Of a DNA stretch of 64,000 bases, positions 42,599 to 49,663 are shown in pieces. The DNA comes from Bacillota bacterium (GTDB lineage: Bacteria; Bacillota; Bacilli; Paenibacillales; Paenibacillaceae), in NCBI GenBank assembly GCA_023460795.1, contig JAEWPC010000020.1, forward strand, positions 138,137 to 202,136, written 5' to 3'. The translations under genes were made by a program, and so were the position numbers. The notes beneath the pieces were generated by a model that was given only the letters and a program-made list of their open reading frames with translations, did no database searches and was not told the origin of the DNA. The first letter of the stretch is position 1, and the number at the start of each line of letters is the position of its first letter.

Positions 42599-44440
42599 TT
42601 AGCTGGGGTTGGGGACAGTCATAACTGGTGACGCTACACTCGTAATCGTTGCAGTGCTTGTGGCTTGATCCCACTTCACATCGGCTCCTAGAGCTTCCGA
42701 TACAAACCGCAACGGAACCATTGTGTTGCTATTGACAAGGGTAGCTGCCGTACTCAATGTTACCGCTTTACCGTTGACATAAGCAGTTGACTTATCAATC
42801 GTCAACTTGATGACGATATCTCCTTTTGTACCAGTGACGGTTTGAGTAGTTTGATCCCACTTGATTGTTGCTCCAAGTTTTTCAAAGATCGCTCTCATTG
42901 GAACCATAGTTGATCCGTTGACGATTATCGCAGGTTGGGAGAAAGCTTGCGCCTCACCGTCGATGACAACTTTAACGGGTTGGCTCAGTAGTCCGTTTAC
43001 AAAAGTATATCTGTTGTTCTTAGCGTGGGCTGCTGCCGCTGATCCAGCTATTCCATAGATAGTCAGATTAGCTGGTTTGTCTTGATTGTAATCAAATGCC
43101 CCATTACCAATAGTGGTGACACTAGAAGGTATGCTGACTTTTGTCAGTTTATTAACCATGAATGCCGCCTCTCCAATAGTGATGACACTAGAAGGGATAT
43201 TGACTGTTGTCAGTTCGTTCCTAGAAAATGCGCCACCTCCAATAATGGTAACACTAGTGGGGATATTGATTGTTGTCAGTTTGTTACTCGTGAATGCCGC
43301 ACCTCCAATACTCGTCACTCCTTCTGAGATGTTGACGGTTGTCAGTTTGTTATTCGAGAATGCCCCATATTCAATCGTGGTGACACTTGATGGGATATTG
43401 ACTGTTGTCAGTTGATTAAAGGCGAACGCACTATCTCCAATAGTGGTGACACTTGCTGGGATATTGACTGTTGTCAGTTGGTTACTTTGGAATGCCTGAT
43501 CTCCAATAGTAGTTACACTTGATGGGATGCTGACTGTTGTCAGTTGGTTGCTTGAGAATGCCGCTTCTCCAATAGTGGTGACACTTGATGGGATGCTGAC
43601 TGTTGTCAGTTTGTTACTTGAAAACGCCCTTTCTTCAATCGTGGTGACACTTGACGGGATGTTCACTTTTTCCAGTAGATTATTCTGGAATGCCCCTAAT
43701 CCAACCGTGGTGACACTTGACGGGATGTTAACGGTTGTCAGTTGGTTATCGGCGAATGCCACAAGTCCAATACTCGTCACGCCTTCAGAGAAGTTGACTG
43801 TTGTCAGTTGGTTACTACGGAATGCCCAATCTCCAATAGTAGCGACACTTGATGGGATGTCGACTTTTGTCAGTTGGTTTTCGTTGAATGCCCCGTATTC
43901 AATAGTGGTGACACTTGCTGGGATGTCGACTTTTGTCAGTTGGTTACCTAAGAATGCATAAGTTCCAATCGTGGTGATACTTGATGGGATACTGACTGTT
44001 TTCAATTGGTTCCTGGAGAATGCATGAGTTCCAATAGTGGTGATACTTGAAGGGATGCTGACTGTTTTTAATTGGTTTTTGTAGAATATCCCCTTTCCGA
44101 TAGTAGTGACACTTGATGGGATATTGACTGTTGTCAGTTGGTTCCCTGAGAATGCCCATTCTCCAATAGTGGTGACACTAGAAGGGATGTTGACTGTTGT
44201 CAGTTGTTTATCTTGGAATGCTCTATCTCCAATAGTCGTCACAGGCATTTTGTCTATTGTTGCAGGTATAGTGACATGACCTCCTGCACCAGTGTAATCT
44301 GTTATTTCAACCTCTGTTCCCCCAGCTATCAAACGATATACCAAATCGCCATGTGTGGAAGCAACTATAATAGAACCATTGGATAGAACGGCACTTGTAA
44401 CGAGTACCACAAGCAGACACTTTTTAAGGATGTTTTTCAC
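42599..44440 (-). CDS. BspA-like leucine-rich-repeat surface protein with stalk domain
   Basis: 613 residues from GTG 44440, which has GGGAGTGG just upstream; in-frame ATGs at 44455 and 44527 lack a site. Signal peptide KNILKKCLLVVLVTSAVLS. Then 18 tandem LRR_5 (BspA/TpLRR) repeats of 22 residues, each close to TTIGDxAFxxNQLTTVNIPSSV, then a copper amine oxidase N-terminal-like stalk domain (about 120 residues) with two APE-type halves (GSTMVPMRAIFEKLGA, SNTMVPLRFVSEALGA). No LPXTG motif. Likely exported, protein or surface binding. Codon use is AT-rich, as in the rest of the element. A GGGG hairpin spans the stop. Confidence 0.8.
   Translation of the reverse strand: MKNILKKCLLVVLVTSAVLSNGSIIVASTHGDLVYRLIAGGTEVEITDYTGAGGHVTIPATIDKMPVTTIGDRAFQDKQLTTVNIPSSVTTIGEWAFSGNQLTTVNIPSSVTTIGKGIFYKNQLKTVSIPSSITTIGTHAFSRNQLKTVSIPSSITTIGTYAFLGNQLTKVDIPASVTTIEYGAFNENQLTKVDIPSSVATIGDWAFRSNQLTTVNFSEGVTSIGLVAFADNQLTTVNIPSSVTTVGLGAFQNNLLEKVNIPSSVTTIEERAFSSNKLTTVSIPSSVTTIGEAAFSSNQLTTVSIPSSVTTIGDQAFQSNQLTTVNIPASVTTIGDSAFAFNQLTTVNIPSSVTTIEYGAFSNNKLTTVNISEGVTSIGGAAFTSNKLTTINIPTSVTIIGGGAFSRNELTTVNIPSSVITIGEAAFMVNKLTKVSIPSSVTTIGNGAFDYNQDKPANLTIYGIAGSAAAAHAKNNRYTFVNGLLSQPVKVVIDGEAQAFSQPAIIVNGSTMVPMRAIFEKLGATIKWDQTTQTVTGTKGDIVIKLTIDKSTAYVNGKAVTLSTAATLVNSNTMVPLRFVSEALGADVKWDQATSTATITSVASPVMTVPNPS
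43054..44242 (-). repeat. 66-bp coding tandem repeat array (18 units)
   Basis: DNA-level periodicity of 66 bp from the 22-residue LRR units. Units differ mainly at four positions around the AF motif and in the pairs TVN/TVS/KVD. High identity makes copy-number change by recombination likely. Confidence 0.85.
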
Positions 44441-44474
44441 TCTGACCACTCCCATTATTTTTATGTATATTACT

Positions 44475-44576
44475 TCACAATTGAGCTTTAGTTCCGCCAC
44501 ATTTTTTGCAAAAAGTTGCACTATCATTGTTTTCCGCTTGACATTTTGAACACTTTATCGCATTTATCCCCCTCAA
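44475..44576 (-). CDS. 33-residue zinc-ribbon mini-protein
   Basis: Starting at TTG 44576 the frame reads KCSKCQAENNDS then FCKKCGGTKAQL and stops: CxxC-x10-CxxC, a complete zinc ribbon like the N-termini of many Firmicute membrane proteins. It lies in the same orientation and 34 bases upstream of the LRR gene. The TTG follows an AGG-rich stretch; no ATG is in frame. It may be a real microprotein or the remnant of an N-terminal domain once fused to another protein. Confidence 0.4.
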   Translation of the reverse strand: MRGINAIKCSKCQAENNDSATFCKKCGGTKAQL

Positions 44577-44649
44577 TATCCTAACCTGAACCATCATGTA
44601 ACAGCATTCTAGCACTTTAGGGAAAGAGAGACAAGAAATTTTTGTGAGT

Positions 44650-44702
44650 TATCACCTAACATACATTTATGCCGCTATTAGGGACAATTTTGTTAGGTGA
44701 TA
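44650..44702. promoter_or_regulatory. 12-bp inverted repeat over the XRE leader
   Basis: TATCACCTAACA (44650-44661) and TGTTAGGTGATA (44691-44702). The right arm covers the ribosome binding site (TAGGTGAT) of the XRE gene at 44707. Fits an autoregulatory operator or an mRNA hairpin that blocks translation. Confidence 0.55.
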
Positions 44703-44706
44703 GCTA

Positions 44707-44940
44707 ATGAAAAAACTTGTGTTTGATGATGACATTTATAATACTATACGGCGCAACATTAAAAAGTATCGAAAGGAAAAGGGATTGACCTCCGCACAGT
44801 TGGCGGAAATGGTTGACCTTTCCCATGATTTTATTCGTCAGATTGAAAGTGAAAAGACAAGATACAATTTTTCCGTGGAAACATTCTATAAAATATCTGT
44901 TGCATTGGACGTGGGATTGGATAGGCTAGTGAAAAAGTAA
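44707..44940 (+). CDS. XRE-family regulator of the element
   Basis: 77 residues. A complete XRE HTH: TIRRNIKKYRKEKGLTSAQLAEMVDLS, HDFIRQIESEK, FYKISVALDVGLDRLV. Acidic N-terminus KLVFDDDIY. The 12-bp inverted repeat overlaps its binding site. It stands between the LRR gene (divergent) and the recombinase (convergent), so it could control either. Confidence 0.85.
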   Translation: MKKLVFDDDIYNTIRRNIKKYRKEKGLTSAQLAEMVDLSHDFIRQIESEKTRYNFSVETFYKISVALDVGLDRLVKK

Positions 44941-45089
44941 AAAATGAATAGACAAAATGGAGAATCCACCCCATGTTAATATCATGGGACGGGTCGTTTT
45001 ATGGAACGCATTCAGTTCTGGTCTTGGTCTTTATTTGTATAATGGAATAGAGGTTAGGGCATTGGGCAGGGGCGACTCCACTAGAATAG

Positions 45090-45452
45090 TGAATACTCTA
45101 GAGCGAATTGAGCCATCGTTCCGGTGAGTGAGAGCCACGTCTCCGGCGTTTTTGAGCCACTTGTCCGGAGGGCGAGCCAGTTAAAGAAACCCCTTCCGTC
45201 CCCAAGGGGGAAACGCAGGGAGCAAGCCCCCTGCACCCCTTCACTCGCCGTGTGGCAGCCCCAGCAGGTTATGCTGGGGGATTAAAAGTGTGAAGGAGTT
45301 GGGCGACGCAGGTCAAGGCTAAAATGAACGCTTCGCGGCCTTGACTTGCTCACTTTGGGCATGGCTCCCATCACCAATACGCTGGCTCATTTTCTCCGGA
45401 GACCTGGCCCACTCATGACCGGAATGGCGGCACTATTTCACCGAAATATTCA
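45090..45452. mobile_element. IS21-like non-autonomous element (MITE), 363 bp, with 5-bp target duplication
   Basis: Both ends begin TGAATA when read inward, and inner parts match as inverted repeats (TTCCGG..GAGTG..GCCA..GTCTCCGG..TGAGCCA). AATAG flanks it at 45085-45089 and 45453-45457. The repeated TGAGCCA/TCTCCGG subunits near both ends are IS21 style. No transposase gene; the interior holds GC-rich hairpins only. It fills most of the 526-bp gene-free gap 44941-45466; 44941-45084 shows nothing further. Confidence 0.65.
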
Positions 45453-45466
45453 AATAGTGAGCATTG

Positions 45467-46960
45467 TCATTCTTTCATTATGACTTTCATATTAATCTCA
45501 TTTCCTTCCTTAGTGTAGATGATCGTATCGATAAATTCACGCAGAATGTCATTTGCTTCATTTTCTGAAATGTTGTCGCCATGAGTCAGAAACCGTCTCA
45601 TGTTTTCAAGTCGTGCAGAAACTTTATCATGTTCTGACATAAGGTTCTCTGTTGCCATTTCTTCGATCTGTTCTTCAAGTAATGCGATCTGCTCCTTAAA
45701 GGATGCAATTTGCTTTCGAGCCTCATCTGGCGTGAAAATTTCCATAACGAAGCCTTGTTGTACTCGTTTAATATCCTTGTTTAGCTTATCGATCTGCTTT
45801 TCTCTACGCTTGATCTCTTCATCAAAATTCTGTACTTCGTCATTAGTCATAAGATGGGCGTACTGTTCAAGCTGATCGACATATTGAGCAAAATACTCGT
45901 GAAAAAGCGTTTTAAAGTCGTCAACGTATGTCCCGCCATTTGTGCATACGGTATACGTTCCATCCTCTTTGTATGTCCGTGTCGCGCAGCTTGTAATTCT
46001 TTTCTTACCGTGCGCATTTTGAAATGAGTGGATATTGCCACAGACTCCACAACGCACCAACCCAGAAAATGTATGTTTCCCCACTTTCAAAGCAGCAGGT
46101 CGGGAGTTACGTTCGTTTCTGATTCTCTGTGCCATATCAAACAAATCTTGAGGAATGATTGGCTCATGGGCGTTCTTAACAACGATTTGATCTTCCGTTG
46201 AAGTACGTTCTGTTACACGTTTCCCATCTTGTTTGTACTGCTTGGTGCGTCCGTAGGAGGAGTGTCCAGCATAAACAACATTGGCGATCATTCGTGCTAC
46301 GGAAGATGAACTCCATTGCATGTTAGTAATCCCTGCATTGGTGAAGTCGTATGCTATAGTTGTCGTAGACTTTCCTGACACATACTCATTGAACATGCGG
46401 ACAACGATCTCGGCTTCCTCCGGGACAATCTCAAGGTTCTTGGCGTCACGATTGTATCGATAACCGAAAGGAACTTTCTTTCCCATCCAGTTGCCCTTCT
46501 TTGCCGATTCCCTAGAACCCCTCATCAGACGCTTTCTAGTGGTTTGCCATTCTCTCTTTTCAATTAACGCAATAATGTCACCGCTGAACATTTGATCTTC
46601 GTTAGTATAGTCCGTCATCGATGTTGGTGTAACAAGGACACAACCCGCCTTAATCATGATCTCTTTGACTTCCTCGTAATGTTTCGTGTTCCGAGTCAAG
46701 CGAGATTGTTCAGTGCAAACGATGGCATCATATTCATAGTGCTTGATCTTGGACAGAAGCTTCTGGAACTCTGGACGCTCCCATTCTTGGGACGATCCTG
46801 TCTCACTGTACAGATCATACACATACCCGCGCTTTTCACATAGTTCTATCAGAGAATTAGCTTGTCCATCTATTGACGCAGTTGTCTTGTCATCGGCTTC
46901 ACGGCTTTTTCTGCAATAGATGGCCACCCTCTTAATCGCCACGATATTCCATCCCCTCAT
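45467..46960 (-). CDS. Large serine recombinase (SpoIVCA-like), excises the cotJC element
   Basis: 497 residues; B. subtilis SpoIVCA is about 500. Resolvase domain 8-150 with catalytic Ser19 in AIYCRKSREADD, plus the conserved EQSRLTRN. The recombinase domain follows (NWMGKKVPFGYRYNRD, STTTIAYDFTNAGI), then a zinc ribbon (VRCGVCGNIHSF .. SCATRTY .. VCTNGG) and a coiled coil (370-470). Start ATG 46960; GTG 46942, with GAGGGGATGG upstream, is an alternative. The gene begins 42 bases behind the truncated cotJC stop in the same direction, so cotJ transcription runs into it. Confidence 0.93.
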   Translation of the reverse strand: MRGWNIVAIKRVAIYCRKSREADDKTTASIDGQANSLIELCEKRGYVYDLYSETGSSQEWERPEFQKLLSKIKHYEYDAIVCTEQSRLTRNTKHYEEVKEIMIKAGCVLVTPTSMTDYTNEDQMFSGDIIALIEKREWQTTRKRLMRGSRESAKKGNWMGKKVPFGYRYNRDAKNLEIVPEEAEIVVRMFNEYVSGKSTTTIAYDFTNAGITNMQWSSSSVARMIANVVYAGHSSYGRTKQYKQDGKRVTERTSTEDQIVVKNAHEPIIPQDLFDMAQRIRNERNSRPAALKVGKHTFSGLVRCGVCGNIHSFQNAHGKKRITSCATRTYKEDGTYTVCTNGGTYVDDFKTLFHEYFAQYVDQLEQYAHLMTNDEVQNFDEEIKRREKQIDKLNKDIKRVQQGFVMEIFTPDEARKQIASFKEQIALLEEQIEEMATENLMSEHDKVSARLENMRRFLTHGDNISENEANDILREFIDTIIYTKEGNEINMKVIMKE

Positions 46961-46995
46961 GGTATATTATTCCTTGAGAAGAGTATATCATTTTC

Positions 46996-47020
46996 GTTGC
47001 AATTAAGCAATTGTTTGTTT
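46996..47020. other. Right attachment site of the cotJC element (attP half plus AA core)
   Basis: Reverse strand: AA-ACAA-ACAATTGCTTAATTGCAAC; AA is 47019-47020, the first two bases of Lys77 codon AAA. With the left half it forms a 48-bp near-palindrome (23 + AA + 23). Confidence 0.8.
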
Positions 47021-47248
47021 GTAGATCATCGTGGCGATCATCTCGAGGTGGGCGAACTCCTCCGTTCCTATATCCGTCAACAAGCCGATGACTTTATCCG
47101 GAATCGTGTAACGCTGATTCAAGTACCTGAGAGCGGCCGACAGCTCTCCGTCGGCGCCGCCGTATTGCTCGACCAAATAGCGGGCCATCCGGGGATCGCA
47201 TTTGCTGACGCGTACGGGATACTGCAGCTTTTTCTCATAAATCCACAT
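47003..47248 (-). CDS. cotJC: cotJC, 5' part (residues 1-77 plus 4 foreign codons)
   Basis: MWIYEKKLQYPVRVSKCDPR, QYGGADGELSAALRYLNQRY, IGTEEFAHLEMIATMIYK is the N-terminal part of CotJC, including a metal-binding Glu and EExxH-like EEFAHLE of the manganese-catalase fold. After Lys77 the frame runs into the element (QTIA, stop), giving an 81-residue product that cannot be functional. Follows cotJB by 12 bases. In-frame continuation is at 38090-37751. Confidence 0.93.
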   Translation of the reverse strand: MWIYEKKLQYPVRVSKCDPRMARYLVEQYGGADGELSAALRYLNQRYTIPDKVIGLLTDIGTEEFAHLEMIATMIYKQTIA

Positions 47249-47260
47249 CGGCGGCCCCCC

Positions 47261-47587
47261 TTACACTTGCCATGGCCATGGGGTTTCTACCCATTGCCAT
47301 GGGAACCGGGAATAACTGTGTCCGAATTGCAGGAGCGGTCCGTGCTTCATCTCGAATGCGGCGGCGAGCTGCTGCCGGCGTTGCACGAGCTGATTGAATT
47401 GCTGGACGGCTTGCATATCCATCGGGTGCGTATCCAGATATAACGTTAGCTCCACGAGAGCGAAATCGACGACTTGCAGCTCTTCTAGATCGGTGCAATA
47501 GGCAAGGTGCTCGTTACGGTCGGCGTTCTCCGCCCTTTTGCTCTTGGGAGAGTCGGCTCGTTCCTCGCGGTCGTTATGCTCAGCCAT
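47261..47587 (-). CDS. cotJB: Spore coat protein CotJB
   Basis: 108 residues. The CotJB core (LEELQVVDFALVELTLYLDTHPMDMQAVQQFNQL, LLQFGHSYSRFPWQWVETPWPW) is about 75 residues; the first 28 are a charged extension longer than in B. subtilis. Inner coat component thought to assemble with CotJA and CotJC. Overlaps the cotJA end by 8 bases. Confidence 0.9.
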   Translation of the reverse strand: MAEHNDREERADSPKSKRAENADRNEHLAYCTDLEELQVVDFALVELTLYLDTHPMDMQAVQQFNQLVQRRQQLAAAFEMKHGPLLQFGHSYSRFPWQWVETPWPWQV

Positions 47588-47813
47588 TCGGTTTCACCCC
47601 CTTGACGGAACGTCTCGACGGATAAGGACTGTACAGCGCGGGCCATAACGTTCCTCGCCGCAAAGCTTCCTCCAGCGGGAATTGCGGCAGATTCATCGGC
47701 TGGAAAGGAATGAACTGGTTCGGGGGCACGATGTACCATTTGACTCTGATCGGCGGGCAAGGATCGTTCGGACTGACGTAAGGCTTCCAGTCTCGCCATT
47801 GCGAATCGTACAT
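47580..47813 (-). CDS. cotJA: Spore coat protein CotJA
   Basis: 77 residues from ATG 47813; GGAGGAGG stands 10 bases upstream and the family starts near WRDWKPYVSPNDPCPPI. Other landmarks: FIPFQPMNLPQFPLEEALRRGTLWPALYSPY. First gene of the cotJABC operon; needed for coat incorporation of CotJC in B. subtilis. Confidence 0.92.
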   Translation of the reverse strand: MYDSQWRDWKPYVSPNDPCPPIRVKWYIVPPNQFIPFQPMNLPQFPLEEALRRGTLWPALYSPYPSRRSVKGVKPNG

Positions 47814-47874
47814 GAGTCGGCATCCTCCTCCAAGTCGGCGTTGTTTCGCCGCTATACGAGAAATCATCACCGCT

Positions 47875-47882
47875 ATTGTATG
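47875..47882 (-). promoter_or_regulatory. SigE-like -10 element of the cotJ operon
   Basis: Reverse strand CATACAAT, a full match to the mother-cell SigE -10, 61 bases before the cotJA start. The -35 region at the right distance is poor. B. subtilis cotJ is a known SigE operon. The same octamer precedes the YheC/YheD operon in this window. Confidence 0.5.
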
Positions 47883-48006
47883 CGGCAACGGCAACGGTTC
47901 AGACCTTATTACCTAGTCCTGTATGAGGATATTCTCACAATAAGCAGCAGGGAAAGTGTCGTTCGTTGTCGAATAGCCACATAGATCATGGTCAGGGAGA
48001 TGGAAG

Positions 48007-49599
48007 ATGAGCCTGAATAAAGGTTTTACGCTTCGCTTTGCGGTAAACGCGCTCGTACTGCTCAGCGTCATCGTCACGGTAATCATCAGCGCGGTAGTAG
48101 GCTATCAAAGCCAGAAGGACTCGTTGACGCGAACGACTTATCAAATGAACCGGATCTACACGGATAAAATATCGGACACGGTGAACGGACTATTCGATTC
48201 CTTGTTCGAAAGCTTGGATGAATTCGGGCGGGAAATGTCGAAGAATTTACTTCGCTCCGACCTTCACGAGAGGTTCGGCCTTTTCCAGCGCACGCACCGG
48301 AACTTCAACGCCGTGTTCCTGATCGACAAGGACGGCATGCTCGTAGAAGGCTCCAACGTACAGAAGGAAACTATCGGAACGAAGATCGATTCGGTAGGGA
48401 CGAATCAAGCTCTCCTAGAGCGCAAGCCGCTCGTGTCTGAGCCGTACACGACCAAGACCACGAACAAATTGATCGTCATGGTCAGCCAACCGTTGTACGA
48501 CGAGAAAGGCGAATACGAAGGTTTCATCGGCGGGTCGATCCGCTTGCACGAGACGAGCATCTTCCAGACGATTCTCGGCAATGCGCCGTTCCACGAGGAT
48601 GGTTCGTATGCCTATGTGGCGGGCAGCTCCGGAGTATTGCTGTACCACCCGGATAAGACGAGAATCGGCGAGGACATCTCTTACAGCGAGGTCGTCCAGC
48701 AAACGATGAAGGGTCTCAGCGGTCATTTGAAGACGATCAATTCCCGCGGTATCAAGATGTTGGCCAGCTACACTTACATTTCCTCGGCCGGATGGGGTAT
48801 CGTCTCTCAAACGCCGAACAAAGTCGTCGTCGACTCGGCTCGCGGGCTTGTCAAAGAGTTGATGCTCTACATGCTCCCGGCGCTCTTCCTGTTCATTGCG
48901 GCCATCTATTGGCTCATCGGCAAGCTGGCATCTCCTTTCTCCGTACTTGCGCGGTTCGCTGCGCAGCTGTCGTCCAAGAACAGCGGCAAAGTCGCGTTCC
49001 CGAGCATTCATCGATGGAATTACGAGGCGAACGAGCTCCATCGGGCGTTCGGCAGAGCGGTACGGCATTTCCGCTTTCAGTTCGAGCACTTGAAGCGGGA
49101 TGCGCAGACCGATCCGCTGACGGGACTGTTCAATCGTCGCACGCTGGATCAGTTCGTCGCGCATCATATTTCGCAGAAGCTGCCGTTCTCGATGTTGATC
49201 ATGGATTTGGACAATTTCAAAAGCGTGAACGATACGTACGGCCATGACGTCGGTGACGAAGTGCTGCGGTTTCTGTCGGAGGCGTTAAAGCGAATGTTCG
49301 GCGAAGAGTACGTCGTATGCCGGATGGGCGGGGAAGAGTTCGTCGTTCTCGTGCCGACCGACGATGCCGAAGCGGCGTTACACGACGCGGAGTCCGTCCG
49401 CTCGTACATGGCGAATACGGCAAGTCCGACGGGGAATCGCGTGACCATCTCGATCGGCGTAGCGACCTATCCGGGGACGGCGGAAACCTCGGAGCAGCTA
49501 TACCGGATGGCTGACGATGCGCTGTATCGGGCGAAGCGTCTCGGTCGCAACCGAGTCGAATTGGCGGGCGAGGACGATGCCGGAGCGAAATCGAGTTAA
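48007..49599 (+). CDS. dCache sensor diguanylate cyclase (GGDEF)
   Basis: 530 residues. Membrane helix 8-31 (RFAVNALVLLSVIVTVIISAVV), extracytoplasmic double Cache domain to about 275 (NAVFLIDKDGMLVEGSNV, AGSSGVLLYHPDKTRIGED), second helix 283-303, HAMP-like linker, then GGDEF from about 365: DPLTGLFNRRTL, DLDNFKSVNDTYGHDVGDEVL and an active GGEEF site in CRMGGEEFVVL. Makes cyclic di-GMP in response to an external ligand. AGGGAGATGG upstream. Confidence 0.92.
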   Translation: MSLNKGFTLRFAVNALVLLSVIVTVIISAVVGYQSQKDSLTRTTYQMNRIYTDKISDTVNGLFDSLFESLDEFGREMSKNLLRSDLHERFGLFQRTHRNFNAVFLIDKDGMLVEGSNVQKETIGTKIDSVGTNQALLERKPLVSEPYTTKTTNKLIVMVSQPLYDEKGEYEGFIGGSIRLHETSIFQTILGNAPFHEDGSYAYVAGSSGVLLYHPDKTRIGEDISYSEVVQQTMKGLSGHLKTINSRGIKMLASYTYISSAGWGIVSQTPNKVVVDSARGLVKELMLYMLPALFLFIAAIYWLIGKLASPFSVLARFAAQLSSKNSGKVAFPSIHRWNYEANELHRAFGRAVRHFRFQFEHLKRDAQTDPLTGLFNRRTLDQFVAHHISQKLPFSMLIMDLDNFKSVNDTYGHDVGDEVLRFLSEALKRMFGEEYVVCRMGGEEFVVLVPTDDAEAALHDAESVRSYMANTASPTGNRVTISIGVATYPGTAETSEQLYRMADDALYRAKRLGRNRVELAGEDDAGAKSS

Positions 49600-49663
49600 C
49601 AATCGGGTATGATGAGATAAGGTATTGGTTGCTATCGCACGAGAAAGAAGGGCAGAACGAAAC

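Larger units (their letters stand above)
38091..47018. mobile_element. Skin-like sporulation gene-intervening IME in cotJC, 8,928 bp
   Basis: Defined by the AA core at both borders, imperfect inverted half-sites at both ends, a serine recombinase next to one end, and restoration of an intact 189-codon cotJC on removal. Cargo: mobilisation/replication module (small protein, CRESS-like Rep, stem-loop origin, FtsK/TcpA-like ATPase, two accessory proteins), two regulators, LRR surface protein, zinc-ribbon mini-protein and an IS21-like MITE. It combines two known ideas: sporulation-specific gene-interrupting elements (skin in sigK, SPbeta in spsM, vfbin in spoVFB) and integrative mobilizable elements with viral-type Rep. 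Confidence 0.88.

Noticed and set aside
42419..42631. 70-residue frame between regulator and LRR gene
   Set aside because: No binding site, no domain, and it overlaps the terminator hairpin and LRR gene end.
43054..44242. Regular 66-bp repeats looking like a repeat array or CRISPR
   Set aside because: They are one continuous coding frame of 22-residue LRR units without unique spacers.
47003..47248. cotJC as an ordinary decayed pseudogene
   Set aside because: Both parts are undamaged, in frame with each other, and bounded by recombinase half-sites; decay would have added other changes.
48415..49245. 276-residue antisense frame over the GGDEF gene
   Set aside because: Low-likelihood composition, no start context; the plus strand holds complete Cache and GGDEF domains.
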